64,000 nt of DNA from Candidatus Rhodoferax mariagerensis (lineage in GTDB: Bacteria > Pseudomonadota > Gammaproteobacteria > Burkholderiales > Burkholderiaceae_C): NCBI GenBank assembly GCA_016719055.1, contig JADKAW010000028.1, positions 15,030 through 79,029 of the forward strand, in the 5' to 3' direction. Below, piece by piece: positions 28,083 to 36,888 of the stretch. The translations under genes were made by a program, and so were the position numbers. The notes under the pieces were generated by a model, which was not told the DNA's origin, did no database searches, and saw nothing but the letters and a program-made list of their open reading frames with translations. Numbering within the stretch: the stretch's first letter is position 1; each line of letters opens with the position of its first letter.

Positions 28083-28763
28083 ATGAGTCTTAGCAATCAC
28101 TTAGGGTTGCTTGGGCGCAAGGTTGGTATGATGCGTCTGTTCACCGACGATGGGAATGCCGTTCCTGTTACGGTGGTTGATGTATCCAACAACCGAGTGA
28201 CCCAGGTGAAAACCCAAGAGAACGACGGCTATGTCGCTTTGCAAGTGACGTTTGGTGCGAAAAAATCTTCTCGCGTCAACAAGCCGATCGCAGGACACCT
28301 CGCCAAGGCGGGTGTCGAAGCCGGTGAAATCATTCGTGAATTTCGTGTGTCGGCTGAAACCGCTACCCAATACCAAGCCGGTGTCAATGTGCCGGTGACC
28401 GCTGTATTTGCAGTGGGTCAAAAAGTTGATGTGCAAGGCACATCGATTGGCAAGGGATATGCAGGCACCATCAAACGCCATCACATGAGCTCGCAACGTG
28501 CATCACACGGTAACAGCCGTTCGCACAATGTGCCTGGCTCCATTGGTATGGCGCAAGATCCGGGACGTGTGTTTCCGGGCAAGCGCATGACGGGCCACCT
28601 CGGTGTTGACCTCGTCACGACGCAAAATCTCGACATCATTCGTGTTGACGAAGCGCGTCAATTGTTGATGATCAAGGGTGCCATTCCTGGCTCGGCCGGC
28701 GGTTTTGTGACCGTTCGCCCTGCTGTCAAGGCAAAAGCAACTGATGCAAAAGGAGCGAACTGA
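28083..28763 (+). CDS. rplC: 50S ribosomal protein L3
   Basis: A 226-residue early-assembly protein (MSLSNHLGLLGRKVGMMRLF, GKGYAGTIKRHHMSSQRASHGNS, QDPGRVFPGKRMTGHLG). ATG 28083 follows GGAG. The stop overlaps rplD. Confidence 0.98.
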   Translation: MSLSNHLGLLGRKVGMMRLFTDDGNAVPVTVVDVSNNRVTQVKTQENDGYVALQVTFGAKKSSRVNKPIAGHLAKAGVEAGEIIREFRVSAETATQYQAGVNVPVTAVFAVGQKVDVQGTSIGKGYAGTIKRHHMSSQRASHGNSRSHNVPGSIGMAQDPGRVFPGKRMTGHLGVDLVTTQNLDIIRVDEARQLLMIKGAIPGSAGGFVTVRPAVKAKATDAKGAN

Positions 28764-29383
28764 TGCAGCTCGAACTCCTCAATGACCAAGGCCAAGTCGC
28801 ATCCAAGCTGGATGTGATGGACACTGTGTTTGGTCGGGCTTACAACGAAGACCTGGTCCACCAGGTGGTTGTAGCCTTCCAGGCCAATGCCCGTCAAGGC
28901 ACCCGCGCTCAAAAAGACCGTGAACAGGTTCGTCACTCAACCAAGAAGCCTTTTAAACAAAAGGGAACAGGGCGGGCACGTGCCGGCATGACGTCTTCGC
29001 CTATATGGCGTGGTGGTGGTCGAATTTTCCCGAATATGCCCGACGAGAACTTTGCTCAAAAAATAAACAAAAAGATGTACCGTGCCGGTATGGCTTCCAT
29101 CTTCTCGCAGTTGGCACGCGAAGGTCGTCTGGCCGTGGTTGACTCCCTGACGGTTGAGTCGCCCAAAACCAAAGCGTTGGCAGCCAAGTTCAAGGCCATG
29201 AACCTTGACTCAGTGTTGGTGATCGCCGATGAGGTCGATGAAAATCTGTATCTCGCTTCGCGCAATCTGGTCAATGTGCTGGTTGTTGAGCCGCGTTATG
29301 CAGACCCCGTGTCACTGGTTCATTACCGCAAGGTGCTGGTCACCAAAGCGGCCATGGGCAAACTCCAGGAGATGTTCGCATGA
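28763..29383 (+). CDS. rplD: 50S ribosomal protein L4
   Basis: A 206-residue protein with the exit-tunnel loop KQKGTGRARAGMTSSPIWRGGG. In E. coli L4 represses its own S10 operon. Here the leader between rpsJ and rplC would be the place to look for such control. It overlaps rplC at one base and rplW at ATGA. Confidence 0.98.
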   Translation: MQLELLNDQGQVASKLDVMDTVFGRAYNEDLVHQVVVAFQANARQGTRAQKDREQVRHSTKKPFKQKGTGRARAGMTSSPIWRGGGRIFPNMPDENFAQKINKKMYRAGMASIFSQLAREGRLAVVDSLTVESPKTKALAAKFKAMNLDSVLVIADEVDENLYLASRNLVNVLVVEPRYADPVSLVHYRKVLVTKAAMGKLQEMFA

Positions 29384-29706
29384 ACCACGGTCCCAATCTT
29401 TCCAAATTTGACGAAGGTCGTTTGATGCAGGTGCTGGTTGCGCCCATCGTGTCTGAGAAGGCGACGATGGCCGCAGAGAAAAGCAATGCAGTGACTTTCA
29501 AGGTGCTCCAGGACGCAACCAAATACGAAATCAAGGCCGCAGTGGAATTGATGTTCAAGGTTGAAGTCAAGGGCGTTTCAGTAGTGAACACCAAAGGCAA
29601 AACCAAGCGTTTTGGCAAATCAGTAGGCCGTCGCGACAACATCCGCAAGGCCTATGTGATGCTCAAGCCCGGTCAAGAGCTGAACCTTGGTGGGGAGGCT
29701 GCGTAA
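29380..29706 (+). CDS. rplW: 50S ribosomal protein L23
   Basis: A 108-residue protein at the tunnel exit, docking site for SRP and trigger factor (LMQVLVAPIVSEKATM, YEIKAAVELMFKVEVKGV). ATG 29380 overlaps the rplD stop. An internal ATG 15 codons later is the alternative start, but the first is used because of the overlap. Confidence 0.96.
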   Translation: MNHGPNLSKFDEGRLMQVLVAPIVSEKATMAAEKSNAVTFKVLQDATKYEIKAAVELMFKVEVKGVSVVNTKGKTKRFGKSVGRRDNIRKAYVMLKPGQELNLGGEAA

Positions 29707-29708
29707 TC

Positions 29709-30533
29709 ATGGCTGTTATCAAAATGAAACCTACTTCTCCAGGCCGTCGTGGCGTGGTGAAGATTTCGCGTGATCACCTGCACAAGGGTGCTCCTCATGC
29801 TTCTTTGCTGGAGCCTCAGTTCCAGCAGGCTGGTCGTAACAACAACGGTCATATCACGACCCGTCACAAAGGTGGTGGTCACAAGCATCACTACCGCGTA
29901 GTCGACTTTCTTCGCAATAAGGATGCGATTCCGGCGAAGGTCGAGCGCATTGAGTACGACCCTAACCGTTCTGCGCACATCGCTTTGGTGTGTTATTCCG
30001 ACGGCGAACGCAAGTACATCATTGCTCCGCGAGGTCTGGAAGTGGGTGCCACTATCATGAGCGGTGCAGAAGCGCCGATCCGGGTCGGTAACACCTTGCC
30101 TATTCGCAACATTCCGGTTGGCTCTGTTGTGCATTGCATTGAGCTGCAGGTTGGTAAAGGTGCGCAAGCAGTGCGCTCCGCCGGTGCCTCGGCAACCCTG
30201 CTGGCCCGTGAAGGTACCTACGCTCAGGTTCGTATGCGCTCAGGTGAAGTTCGCAAGATTCACATCGAGTGCCGTGCAACTTTGGGCCAAGTCGCCAACG
30301 AAGAACACAGCCTGCGTCAGCTCGGCAAGGCTGGCGTCAAACGCTGGATGGGTATTCGCCCGACCGTTCGCGGTGTGGTGATGAATCCTGTTGATCACCC
30401 GCACGGTGGTGGTGAAGGCAAGACCGGTGAAGGCCGTCATCCAGTCGATCCTTGGGGTAATCTGACCAAGGGCTACCGTACCCGTAACAACAAGCGCACG
30501 CAGGTCATGATCGTGTCGCGTCGCAAGAAGTAA
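29709..30533 (+). CDS. rplB: 50S ribosomal protein L2
   Basis: A 274-residue protein needed for peptidyl transferase assembly (MAVIKMKPTSPGRRGVVKI, GRNNNGHITTRHKGGGHKHHY, VRGVVMNPVDHPHGGGEGK with the conserved His). It starts three bases after rplW. Confidence 0.98.
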   Translation: MAVIKMKPTSPGRRGVVKISRDHLHKGAPHASLLEPQFQQAGRNNNGHITTRHKGGGHKHHYRVVDFLRNKDAIPAKVERIEYDPNRSAHIALVCYSDGERKYIIAPRGLEVGATIMSGAEAPIRVGNTLPIRNIPVGSVVHCIELQVGKGAQAVRSAGASATLLAREGTYAQVRMRSGEVRKIHIECRATLGQVANEEHSLRQLGKAGVKRWMGIRPTVRGVVMNPVDHPHGGGEGKTGEGRHPVDPWGNLTKGYRTRNNKRTQVMIVSRRKK

Positions 30534-30543
30534 GGGGTAGACA

Positions 30544-30822
30544 ATGACTCGTTCTCTCAAAAAAGGTCCCTTTGTCGACCATCACCTGATTGCCAAGACC
30601 GAAAAGGCCGTGGCAACCAAAGACAAAAAGCCGATCAAGACCTGGTCGCGTCGCTCCATGGTTCTGCCCGATTTCATTGGTCTGACCATCGCTGTGCACA
30701 ACGGCAAGCAACACGTACCTGTCTACATCACTGACCAAATGGTTGGCCACAAGTTGGGTGAGTTCGCGCTTACCCGGACTTTCAAGGGCCACCCTGCGGA
30801 CAAAAAAGTCCAGAAGAAATAA
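30544..30822 (+). CDS. rpsS: 30S ribosomal protein S19
   Basis: A 92-residue 30S head protein (MTRSLKKGPFVDHHLIAK, RRSMVLPDFIGLTIAVHNGK, HKLGEFALTRTFKGH). It is followed by TAAGGAG, which serves rplV. Confidence 0.98.
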   Translation: MTRSLKKGPFVDHHLIAKTEKAVATKDKKPIKTWSRRSMVLPDFIGLTIAVHNGKQHVPVYITDQMVGHKLGEFALTRTFKGHPADKKVQKK

Positions 30823-30832
30823 GGAGTTGACC

Positions 30833-31162
30833 ATGGAAACACGTGCAACCCTTCGCGGCGTCCGTTTGTCAGTGGACAAAGGTCGTCTGGTCGCGGATCT
30901 GATTCGCGGCAAAAAAGTGGATCAAGCCCTGAACATCTTGCAGTTCACGCAGAAAAAAGCTGCTGTGATCATCAAGAAGGTTTTGGAGTCTGCGATTGCC
31001 AACGCTGAACACAACGATGGTGCTGACATCGACGAGTTGAAGGTGAAAACCATCTTTGTTGAGCAAGGTGCATCGCTGAGGCGCTTCACGGCCCGCGCAA
31101 AAGGCCGTGGCAACCAAATCAGAAAACCCACGTGCCATGTGTACGTGACGGTTGGTAACTGA
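30833..31162 (+). CDS. rplV: 50S ribosomal protein L22
   Basis: A 109-residue exit-tunnel protein (METRATLRGVRLSVDKGRLV, VDQALNILQFTQKKAAVIIKKVLESAIANAEHN, ARAKGRGNQIRKPTCHVYV). The tunnel beta-hairpin is present without the macrolide-resistance deletions. ATG 30833 follows AAGGAG. Confidence 0.98.
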   Translation: METRATLRGVRLSVDKGRLVADLIRGKKVDQALNILQFTQKKAAVIIKKVLESAIANAEHNDGADIDELKVKTIFVEQGASLRRFTARAKGRGNQIRKPTCHVYVTVGN

Positions 31163-31178
31163 AAGAGGCCAGGAAGTT

Positions 31179-32075
31179 ATGGGACAAAAAATCCATCCAA
31201 CCGGCTTTCGCTTGTCGATTAGCCGCAACTGGGCATCTCGCTGGTATGCCAATGATCGTGACTTCGCGGGCATGCTCGCTGAAGACATCAAGGTGCGTGA
31301 GTACCTGAAAGCCAAGCTCAAAAACGCGTCTGTTTCGCGGGTTTTGATCGAGCGTCCTGCCAAAAATGCCCGCATCACGATTTACTCGGCTCGTCCGGGC
31401 GTTGTGATCGGTAAAAAGGGCGAAGACATTGAGAACCTGAAGCGCGACCTCGGTCGGCAGCTGGGTGTGCCAGTCGCAGTCAACATCGAAGAAGTGCGCA
31501 AGCCTGAAATCGATGCCAAACTGATTGCTGACTCGATCACCCAACAGTTAGAGAAGCGCATCATGTTCCGTCGGGCCATGAAGCGAGCCATGCAAAACGC
31601 CATGCGTCTGGGTGCCCTTGGTATCAAGATCATGTCTTCGGGTCGTTTAAACGGCATTGAAATTGCGCGTTGCGAGTGGTACCGCGAAGGTCGTGTGCCG
31701 CTTCACACCCTGCGTGCTGACATTGACTATGGCACTTCTGAAGCCAAGACAACCTACGGCATCATTGGTGTCAAGGTGTGGGTCTACAAGGGTGATACCT
31801 TGGGCCGCAATGATTTGCCCGCTGTCGAGACCCCGCGTCCCGATGACGAGCGCCGTCCGCGTGGTCCTCGTCGTGATGACCGTGGTGGTGCACGTCCCTC
31901 TGGAGACCGTCGTCCAGCAACTGGTGCACGTCGCCCCATGGGCACCAATGTAGCCCCCAGTGACGGTAGCGACAAGCCAGCCCAGGCACTCGGTGCCGAT
32001 GTCAACAAACCCACCGTTCAGCGCGTCCGCAAGGTAGCCGCGCCGGGTGCAACACCCGACGGCAAAGGAGAATAA
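31179..32075 (+). CDS. rpsC: 30S ribosomal protein S3 with a long charged C-terminal tail
   Basis: The KH-domain protein at the mRNA entry site (MGQKIHPTGFRLSISRNW, PGVVIGKKGEDIENLK, RREGRVPLHTLRADIDYG-like YREGRVPLHTLRADIDYG). At 298 residues it is ~65 longer than E. coli S3. The surplus is a disordered tail from about residue 222, rich in Arg, Pro, Gly and Asp, with RPRGPRRDDRGGARPSGDRR. I recall long tails in other Comamonadaceae S3 proteins. ATG 31179 follows AGGAAG. Confidence 0.97.
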   Translation: MGQKIHPTGFRLSISRNWASRWYANDRDFAGMLAEDIKVREYLKAKLKNASVSRVLIERPAKNARITIYSARPGVVIGKKGEDIENLKRDLGRQLGVPVAVNIEEVRKPEIDAKLIADSITQQLEKRIMFRRAMKRAMQNAMRLGALGIKIMSSGRLNGIEIARCEWYREGRVPLHTLRADIDYGTSEAKTTYGIIGVKVWVYKGDTLGRNDLPAVETPRPDDERRPRGPRRDDRGGARPSGDRRPATGARRPMGTNVAPSDGSDKPAQALGADVNKPTVQRVRKVAAPGATPDGKGE

Positions 32076-32077
32076 CT

Positions 32078-32494
32078 ATGTTGCAACCTGCGCGTAGAAA
32101 GTATCGTAAAGAGCAAAAAGGCCGCAACACTGGCATTGCAACCCGGGGTAGCTCGGTTGCGTTTGGTGATTTTGGTCTGAAATGTACGGATCGTGGTCGT
32201 TTGACGGCTCGCCAGATCGAAGCCGCTCGTCGTGCTATTTCCCGTCACGTCAAACGGGGTGGTCGTATCTGGATTCGGGTGTTTCCTGACAAACCCGTTT
32301 CCCAAAAGCCTGCTGAAGTGCGGATGGGTAACGGAAAAGGTAACCCCGAGTACTATGTTGCTGAAATCCAGCCCGGCAAGATCGTGTTCGAGATTGTTGG
32401 CGTCAGCGAAGAGTTGGCACGCGAGGCGTTCCGTTTGGCTGCCGCCAAACTACCTTTGCGCACCGCCTTCGTTGCCCGCATGATCGGTCAGTAG
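32078..32494 (+). CDS. rplP: 50S ribosomal protein L16
   Basis: A 138-residue protein of the A-site region (MLQPARRKYRKEQKGRNTG, GDFGLKCTDRGRLTARQIEAARRAI, RMGNGKGNPEYYVAEIQPGK). The conserved RMGNGKG loop is complete. Confidence 0.98.
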   Translation: MLQPARRKYRKEQKGRNTGIATRGSSVAFGDFGLKCTDRGRLTARQIEAARRAISRHVKRGGRIWIRVFPDKPVSQKPAEVRMGNGKGNPEYYVAEIQPGKIVFEIVGVSEELAREAFRLAAAKLPLRTAFVARMIGQ

Positions 32495-32509
32495 TCAGGA
32501 GCCAATGAT

Positions 32510-32716
32510 ATGAAAACGACTGAATTACGCCAAAAAGACGTTGCGGGTCTGCTCGCCGAGGTCAAAAGCCTTCAAAAGGCCCACTTTGGCCTGCGCATGC
32601 AAAAAGCCACGCAACAACTCAACAACACAGCCACACTGCGCATTGCGCGCCGTGACATCGCTCGCGCCAAGACCATTCTGGTTGAAAAGCAAGCGGCTGA
32701 TAAATCCGCCAAATAA
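32510..32716 (+). CDS. rpmC: 50S ribosomal protein L29
   Basis: A 68-residue coiled-coil protein (MKTTELRQKDVAGLLAEVKSL, LRIARRDIARAKTIL). It is preceded by AGGAG. Confidence 0.96.
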   Translation: MKTTELRQKDVAGLLAEVKSLQKAHFGLRMQKATQQLNNTATLRIARRDIARAKTILVEKQAADKSAK

Positions 32717-32726
32717 GGAGCGATAA

Positions 32727-32996
32727 ATGACGGAAGCTAAAACATCCTTCAAGCGCACCTTGATTGGCAAGGTAGTCAGCGACAAGCGCTCAAAGACAGT
32801 GACTGTGCTCATTGAGCGTCGTGTCAAGCACGAGCTCTATGGCAAGATCGTTGGAAAATCCAGCAAGTATCACGCACACGATGAAAAGGGCGAGTACAAG
32901 ATGGGTGACATGATCGAGATCACTGAGAGCCGGCCCATTTCCAAGACCAAAAACTGGGTTGCAACCCGTTTAGTCGAGAAGGCCTCTTTGGTGTAG
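32727..32996 (+). CDS. rpsQ: 30S ribosomal protein S17
   Basis: An 89-residue primary 16S-binding protein (RTLIGKVVSDKRSKTVTVLIER, YHAHDEKGEYKMGDMIEITESRPISKTKNW). It is the last ribosomal gene of the block. Two hairpins follow at once and no rplN comes after, unlike E. coli, where the spc genes continue. Confidence 0.97.
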   Translation: MTEAKTSFKRTLIGKVVSDKRSKTVTVLIERRVKHELYGKIVGKSSKYHAHDEKGEYKMGDMIEITESRPISKTKNWVATRLVEKASLV

Positions 32997-33002
32997 GTTG
33001 AT

Positions 33003-33057
33003 GCGGTGGCAACACCGCGACAAACGCAAGAACGGCTCACAATGTGAGCCGTTTTCA
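33003..33057 (+). terminator. Terminator after rpsQ
   Basis: A first hairpin pairs GCGGTG (33003-33008) with CACCGC (33013-33018). The main one pairs AACGGCTCAC (33031-33040) with GTGAGCCGTT (33044-33053) around AAT and runs into T. The ten-base-pair stem makes this the clear end of the S10 transcript. Confidence 0.9.
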
Positions 33058-33101
33058 TTGGTGTATCTGATTCTTAATTTTTTTATTTGAAGGAGTTTTA
33101 C

Positions 33102-33611
33102 ATGATTGAAGTTGGTCATCCATTGCCCGCCGTGACGCTGATGGAGTACGCAGAAGTGGAAAGTGGCGCTTGCAGCATCGGCCCCAATCCGGTGGACGTG
33201 ACAGCCGCCACCGCTGGCAAGACAATTGCCCTGTTTGCTCTGCCTGGTGCTTTCACGCCCACCTGCTCTGCCAAGCACTTGCCGGGCTATGTTGAGCGTG
33301 CCGCGGCATTCAACGCTGCTGGCGTGGATGAAATTTGGTGTTTGAGTGTCAACGACGCCTTTGTCATGGGTGCTTGGGCACGGGACCAAAAGACGGGTGA
33401 CAAGGTACGCATGCTCGCTGATGGCGATGCTGCCTTTGCCAAAGCAACCGGCCTGACACTCGACTTGACCGGCAAGGGGTTGGGACTGCGCAGCAACCGC
33501 TACTCGATGCTAGTCAAAGACGGCCGCGTTGTCACGCTTAACATTGAAGGCCCAGGAAAGTTTGAAGTCAGTGACGCGGCCACACTGCTGGCCCAAGCAA
33601 AAAACAACTGA
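33102..33611 (+). CDS. Peroxiredoxin, Prx5 type
   Basis: Thiol peroxidase of 169 residues that reduces H2O2 and alkyl peroxides. The peroxidatic Cys55 is in PGAFTPTCSAKHLPGY, with the usual Thr three residues before it. The second conserved part DGDAAFAKATGLTLDL and GLGLRSNRYSMLVKDG is typical of the bacterial Prx5/AhpC-TSA subgroup. AAGGAG precedes ATG 33102. The terminator at 33031 separates it from the ribosomal genes. Confidence 0.93.
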   Translation: MIEVGHPLPAVTLMEYAEVESGACSIGPNPVDVTAATAGKTIALFALPGAFTPTCSAKHLPGYVERAAAFNAAGVDEIWCLSVNDAFVMGAWARDQKTGDKVRMLADGDAAFAKATGLTLDLTGKGLGLRSNRYSMLVKDGRVVTLNIEGPGKFEVSDAATLLAQAKNN

Positions 33612-33612
33612 G

Positions 33613-34278
33613 TCAACCGGCCCAAGTCACCGCAGCGTATACAAGCGCGCTGCATGACAGGATGATGGCCGCCGCCTTGACACGGTCAACCGTTTTGTCG
33701 CTTGAAACCGGCGCTGGGAAATCAAGCAACTTGTCGCCAGTCAACATCGGGCGCACCAGGTTCTCGCCCTTTTTCAACAAGTATGCTGCAATGGCAACGA
33801 GGTGCAGTGCCACCAGCACCAGCAAGATCAGCTTACCCACTTCCTTGTGATAAAATGTGGCATTGCCGACCCAGTTGGCTGAGACAAATTTGACCAGCGG
33901 CCCAGCGGCAGCAATTTCATCATCACTGAACAAGCCCGAACCCACCTGCAAGCTCAAGAAACCAAGCAGCGCGAAAACTGAAAAAGCACCCATCGGGTTG
34001 TGACCCACCGAGTCCATGGCTTCACCGCGACCTTGAACGTAACGCCAGACCTGGCGTGGACGGTATAAAAAACTCCCAAAACGCGACCAGTGTCCACCCA
34101 CAAAGCCCCACACCAGGCGAAAGCACAACAGGCTAAGGACAGCGTAGCCGAACCGGAAATGCCACATCATGGCTGAGCCCCCTATCTGGGCGGTCACTAC
34201 CAGACATACCACGCAGATCGCAAGGGCCCAGTGAAACACACGGGTCGGGGCATCCCACACACGAACAACAGCTTTCAT
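33613..34278 (-). CDS. Cytochrome b561-type membrane protein
   Basis: A 221-residue di-heme b membrane protein with four to five helices. The start VVRVWDAPTRVFHWALA carries the first heme His, followed by HFRFGYAVLSLLCFRLVWGFVGGHWSRF, VGHNPMGAFSVFALL and LILLVLVALHLVAIAAYLL with further His ligands. Such proteins pass electrons between quinol and periplasmic cytochromes. It ends one base after the convergent peroxiredoxin stop and is divergent from the cytochrome c' gene, a plausible partner. A second protein of this type lies at 55979-57130. Confidence 0.9.
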   Translation of the reverse strand: MKAVVRVWDAPTRVFHWALAICVVCLVVTAQIGGSAMMWHFRFGYAVLSLLCFRLVWGFVGGHWSRFGSFLYRPRQVWRYVQGRGEAMDSVGHNPMGAFSVFALLGFLSLQVGSGLFSDDEIAAAGPLVKFVSANWVGNATFYHKEVGKLILLVLVALHLVAIAAYLLKKGENLVRPMLTGDKLLDFPAPVSSDKTVDRVKAAAIILSCSALVYAAVTWAG

Positions 34279-34376
34279 AGTCACCTCAGCGTTGGCTCAA
34301 TCAGCAGAAATTTCTAAATCACCCTAAACTCGCTTCCTGCCAGTTTTCATTTCAGTTTAACTTTGATCGGAGTCCC

Positions 34377-34829
34377 ATGACTAAATTTTCTGCCGTTCTC
34401 CTTGCTGCCATTGGTGCAAGTTTTGTAGTGCCTGCTTCCGCCCAGTTCGCCAAGCCCGAAGACGCCATCAAGTACCGCAAGAACGCGCTCTTTGTGATGC
34501 AACAAAATTTTGGCCGCGTGGCTGCCATGGCTGGCGGTAAAGCACCATTTGATGCCAAGGTCGCAGCTGACAGCGCTGCCGTTGCCGAGTTCGTCTCAAA
34601 CTTGCCCTGGAAGGGTATGGGCCAGGTACTGACAAAGGTGACACTCAAGGCCAAACCTGAGATCTGGGCCAAAAAGACCAAATTTGATGACGAGGCCCGC
34701 AAAATGCAGGCTGAAATGGCAAAACTGTCCGTCGCCGCCAAGAGTGGTAACATCGACAGCATCAAGGTTGCCGTCAATGCGGTTGGTGGTACCTGTAAAT
34801 CCTGCCACGACGACTTCCGCGCCAAATAA
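34377..34829 (+). CDS. Cytochrome c'
   Basis: Periplasmic high-spin c-type cytochrome of 150 residues. Residues 1-22 form a signal peptide ending ASAQ. The single heme site is near the C-terminus (Cys140, Cys143, His144 in GGTCKSCHDDFRAK), as in the four-helix cytochromes c'. Family members bind NO and CO and can protect against NO. It is divergent from a cytochrome b561 gene 98 bases away, so the two may share a regulatory region. Confidence 0.93.
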   Translation: MTKFSAVLLAAIGASFVVPASAQFAKPEDAIKYRKNALFVMQQNFGRVAAMAGGKAPFDAKVAADSAAVAEFVSNLPWKGMGQVLTKVTLKAKPEIWAKKTKFDDEARKMQAEMAKLSVAAKSGNIDSIKVAVNAVGGTCKSCHDDFRAK

Positions 34830-34914
34830 GTCGGTTCTCGCGGACTGGTGGGCTGCCAGCTTTGACAGGCCCAGGCGTTAAGATGACCGTCTTTCACTCT
34901 ACGCAAGTCCTACC

Positions 34915-35619
34915 ATGCAACGCCGCCAAGTCAACTCCTTGTTCACTTTAATGACTGCCAGTTCGCTGGCAGTTTTTCATGGCGCTGTTTTGGCGCAGTC
35001 CACCGGCCCATTGTCAAACCTTGAAGTGTCCCAAGGGCTTAAAACCGCGCTGGAACAGGGTGCGCGCTCAGCCATTGGTTTGCTGGGACGACCGGACGGT
35101 TTTTTGAGCAACGACCGGGTTCGTATTCCTCTGCCAGGCTATTTGCAGGACGCCGCAAAACTCATGCGCACCTTCGGCCAGGGCGCACGCCTTGATGAGC
35201 TTGTCAACGCCATGAACCATGCCGCGGAGGCTGCAGTTCCATTGGCGCAGGACACGCTAGTGAGCGCAGTGAAGTCCATGAGTTTTCAGGATGCCCGGGC
35301 CATTCTTGCTGGTGGCGATACCTCGGTCACCCAGTTTTTTGCCGACAAGACGCGCCAGCCACTGGCTCAAAAATTTCTTCCTGTGGTCACAAAAACCACC
35401 GCACAGGTCAATCTGGCTGAAAAATACAACCAGGTGGCAGGCAAAGCGGCATCCATGGGGTTGATCAAAGAGGACCAGGTCAGCATTGAGCGCTATGTCA
35501 CTGACAAGACGCTTGATGGCCTGTATCTCATGATTGGCGAAGAAGAGAAAAAAATTCGCCAGGACCCGGTAGGCACTGGCAGTGCCATACTGCAAAAAGT
35601 GTTCGGTTCATTGAAGTAA
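34915..35619 (+). CDS. DUF4197 exported protein
   Basis: A 234-residue protein with a signal peptide (SLFTLMTASSLAVFHGAVLAQ). The body is mostly helical: LKTALEQGARSAIGLLG, DRVRIPLPGYLQDAAKLMR, MNHAAEAAVPLAQDTLVSAVKSM and TDKTLDGLYLMIGEEEKKIRQDPVGTGSAILQKVFG, which I recognise as DUF4197. Function is unknown. TTAAGAT upstream at 34877 could be its -10. Confidence 0.85.
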   Translation: MQRRQVNSLFTLMTASSLAVFHGAVLAQSTGPLSNLEVSQGLKTALEQGARSAIGLLGRPDGFLSNDRVRIPLPGYLQDAAKLMRTFGQGARLDELVNAMNHAAEAAVPLAQDTLVSAVKSMSFQDARAILAGGDTSVTQFFADKTRQPLAQKFLPVVTKTTAQVNLAEKYNQVAGKAASMGLIKEDQVSIERYVTDKTLDGLYLMIGEEEKKIRQDPVGTGSAILQKVFGSLK

Positions 35620-35634
35620 GCGCCCACGCTCCCG

Positions 35635-36882
35635 ATGTCCACGAGCACCATGTCACGGCGCACCGCCGTGTTGGTGTTTGTGGCATTTGCTGCCGCCTAT
35701 TTTTTGTCGGCACTGATCCGGGCAATCACTGCCACGCTGTCGCCCGCGCTGACACATGAGTTTGTCCTGAGTGCCGGTGATTTAGGTTTGTTGGCTGGGG
35801 GGTATTTTCTGGGCTTTGCCGCCACGCAACTTCCGCTGGGCAGCTGGCTTGACCAGTACGGCCCCAAAAAAGTGGTTTTGAGCCTGTTGACTGCCGCCGT
35901 TGCCGGATGTGCGGCTTTTGCCATGGCAATCAGTTTCAATGGACTGTTGCTGGCCCGCGTGCTCAGTGGCATTGGTGTCAGCGCCTGCCTGATGGCACCG
36001 CTGACAGGTTACCGGCGCTGGTACGCCGCTGCATCACAAATGCGGGCCAACTCATGGATGCTGATGACTGGTTCGCTGGGCATGCTGGCGTCCACCCTGC
36101 CGGTTCAATGGTTGATGCCGCTCATCGGCTGGCGTCCACTGTTTTGGGGTCTGGCGGCATTGGTGCTGCTGGCCATGGCACTGATTGCCTGGCAAGTTCC
36201 AGACTGGCCAGCCGCTGCCCATGCACCCACAGACAAGACACCAGCGTCGAGCGCTCAAGCCAGCTACGCTGAGGTTTGGCGCCACCCGTTTTTTCGGAAA
36301 ATGGCTCCTATGGGATTTTTCATCTATGGTGGTCTGGTCGCCATGCAGACCCTGTGGGTGACGCCGTGGCTGATTCGTGTCTCAGGCTGGACAGATCTGG
36401 AAGCCGCCAACGGCATGTTCTGGCTCAACATGGCGATGTTGCTGACCTTTTTGTGCTGGGGGCTACTCAACCCCTGGCTGGCTCGGCGCGGCTACGGTGC
36501 CGAGCAGCTCATCACCTATGGCATGCCGCTTAGTTTTACGCTACTTGCTCTATTAATAGTAGCTGGTAGTGAAGGTACCTATTGGGCTGGAGCCGCTTGG
36601 GCCTTGTATTGCATGGCTTGCAGCTTTGTCGCACTGGCGCAGCCTGCCGTTGCCATGGCATTTCCATCCACACTCGCCGGGCGCGCCTTGTCGGCCTATA
36701 ACTTGCTGATTTTTTCAGGTGTTTTCGTTGTGCAATGGGGCGTTGGGCTGATCATTGATGCTCTCAAAGCGTTGGACTACCCTGAAGTGCAGGCATTTCA
36801 GTACGCGATGGGGATATATTTGCTGTGCACCCTTGGGTCGTATGTCTATTTCCTGACCGCAAAAAGCCATAATCACACCTGA
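35635..36882 (+). CDS. Major facilitator superfamily transporter
   Basis: A 415-residue protein with twelve predicted membrane segments. The loop 2-3 motif is GSWLDQYGPKKVVLSLLTA, close to the MFS GxxxDRxGxR signature. The N-terminal half looks like the NarK/OPA-like group of organic anion carriers, but the substrate cannot be named. The segment TLLALLIVAGSEGT near residue 303 coincides with an AT-rich stretch that may be a decayed dispersed repeat. The PTS genes follow after six bases. Confidence 0.82.
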   Translation: MSTSTMSRRTAVLVFVAFAAAYFLSALIRAITATLSPALTHEFVLSAGDLGLLAGGYFLGFAATQLPLGSWLDQYGPKKVVLSLLTAAVAGCAAFAMAISFNGLLLARVLSGIGVSACLMAPLTGYRRWYAAASQMRANSWMLMTGSLGMLASTLPVQWLMPLIGWRPLFWGLAALVLLAMALIAWQVPDWPAAAHAPTDKTPASSAQASYAEVWRHPFFRKMAPMGFFIYGGLVAMQTLWVTPWLIRVSGWTDLEAANGMFWLNMAMLLTFLCWGLLNPWLARRGYGAEQLITYGMPLSFTLLALLIVAGSEGTYWAGAAWALYCMACSFVALAQPAVAMAFPSTLAGRALSAYNLLIFSGVFVVQWGVGLIIDALKALDYPEVQAFQYAMGIYLLCTLGSYVYFLTAKSHNHT

Positions 36883-36888
36883 CAAATC

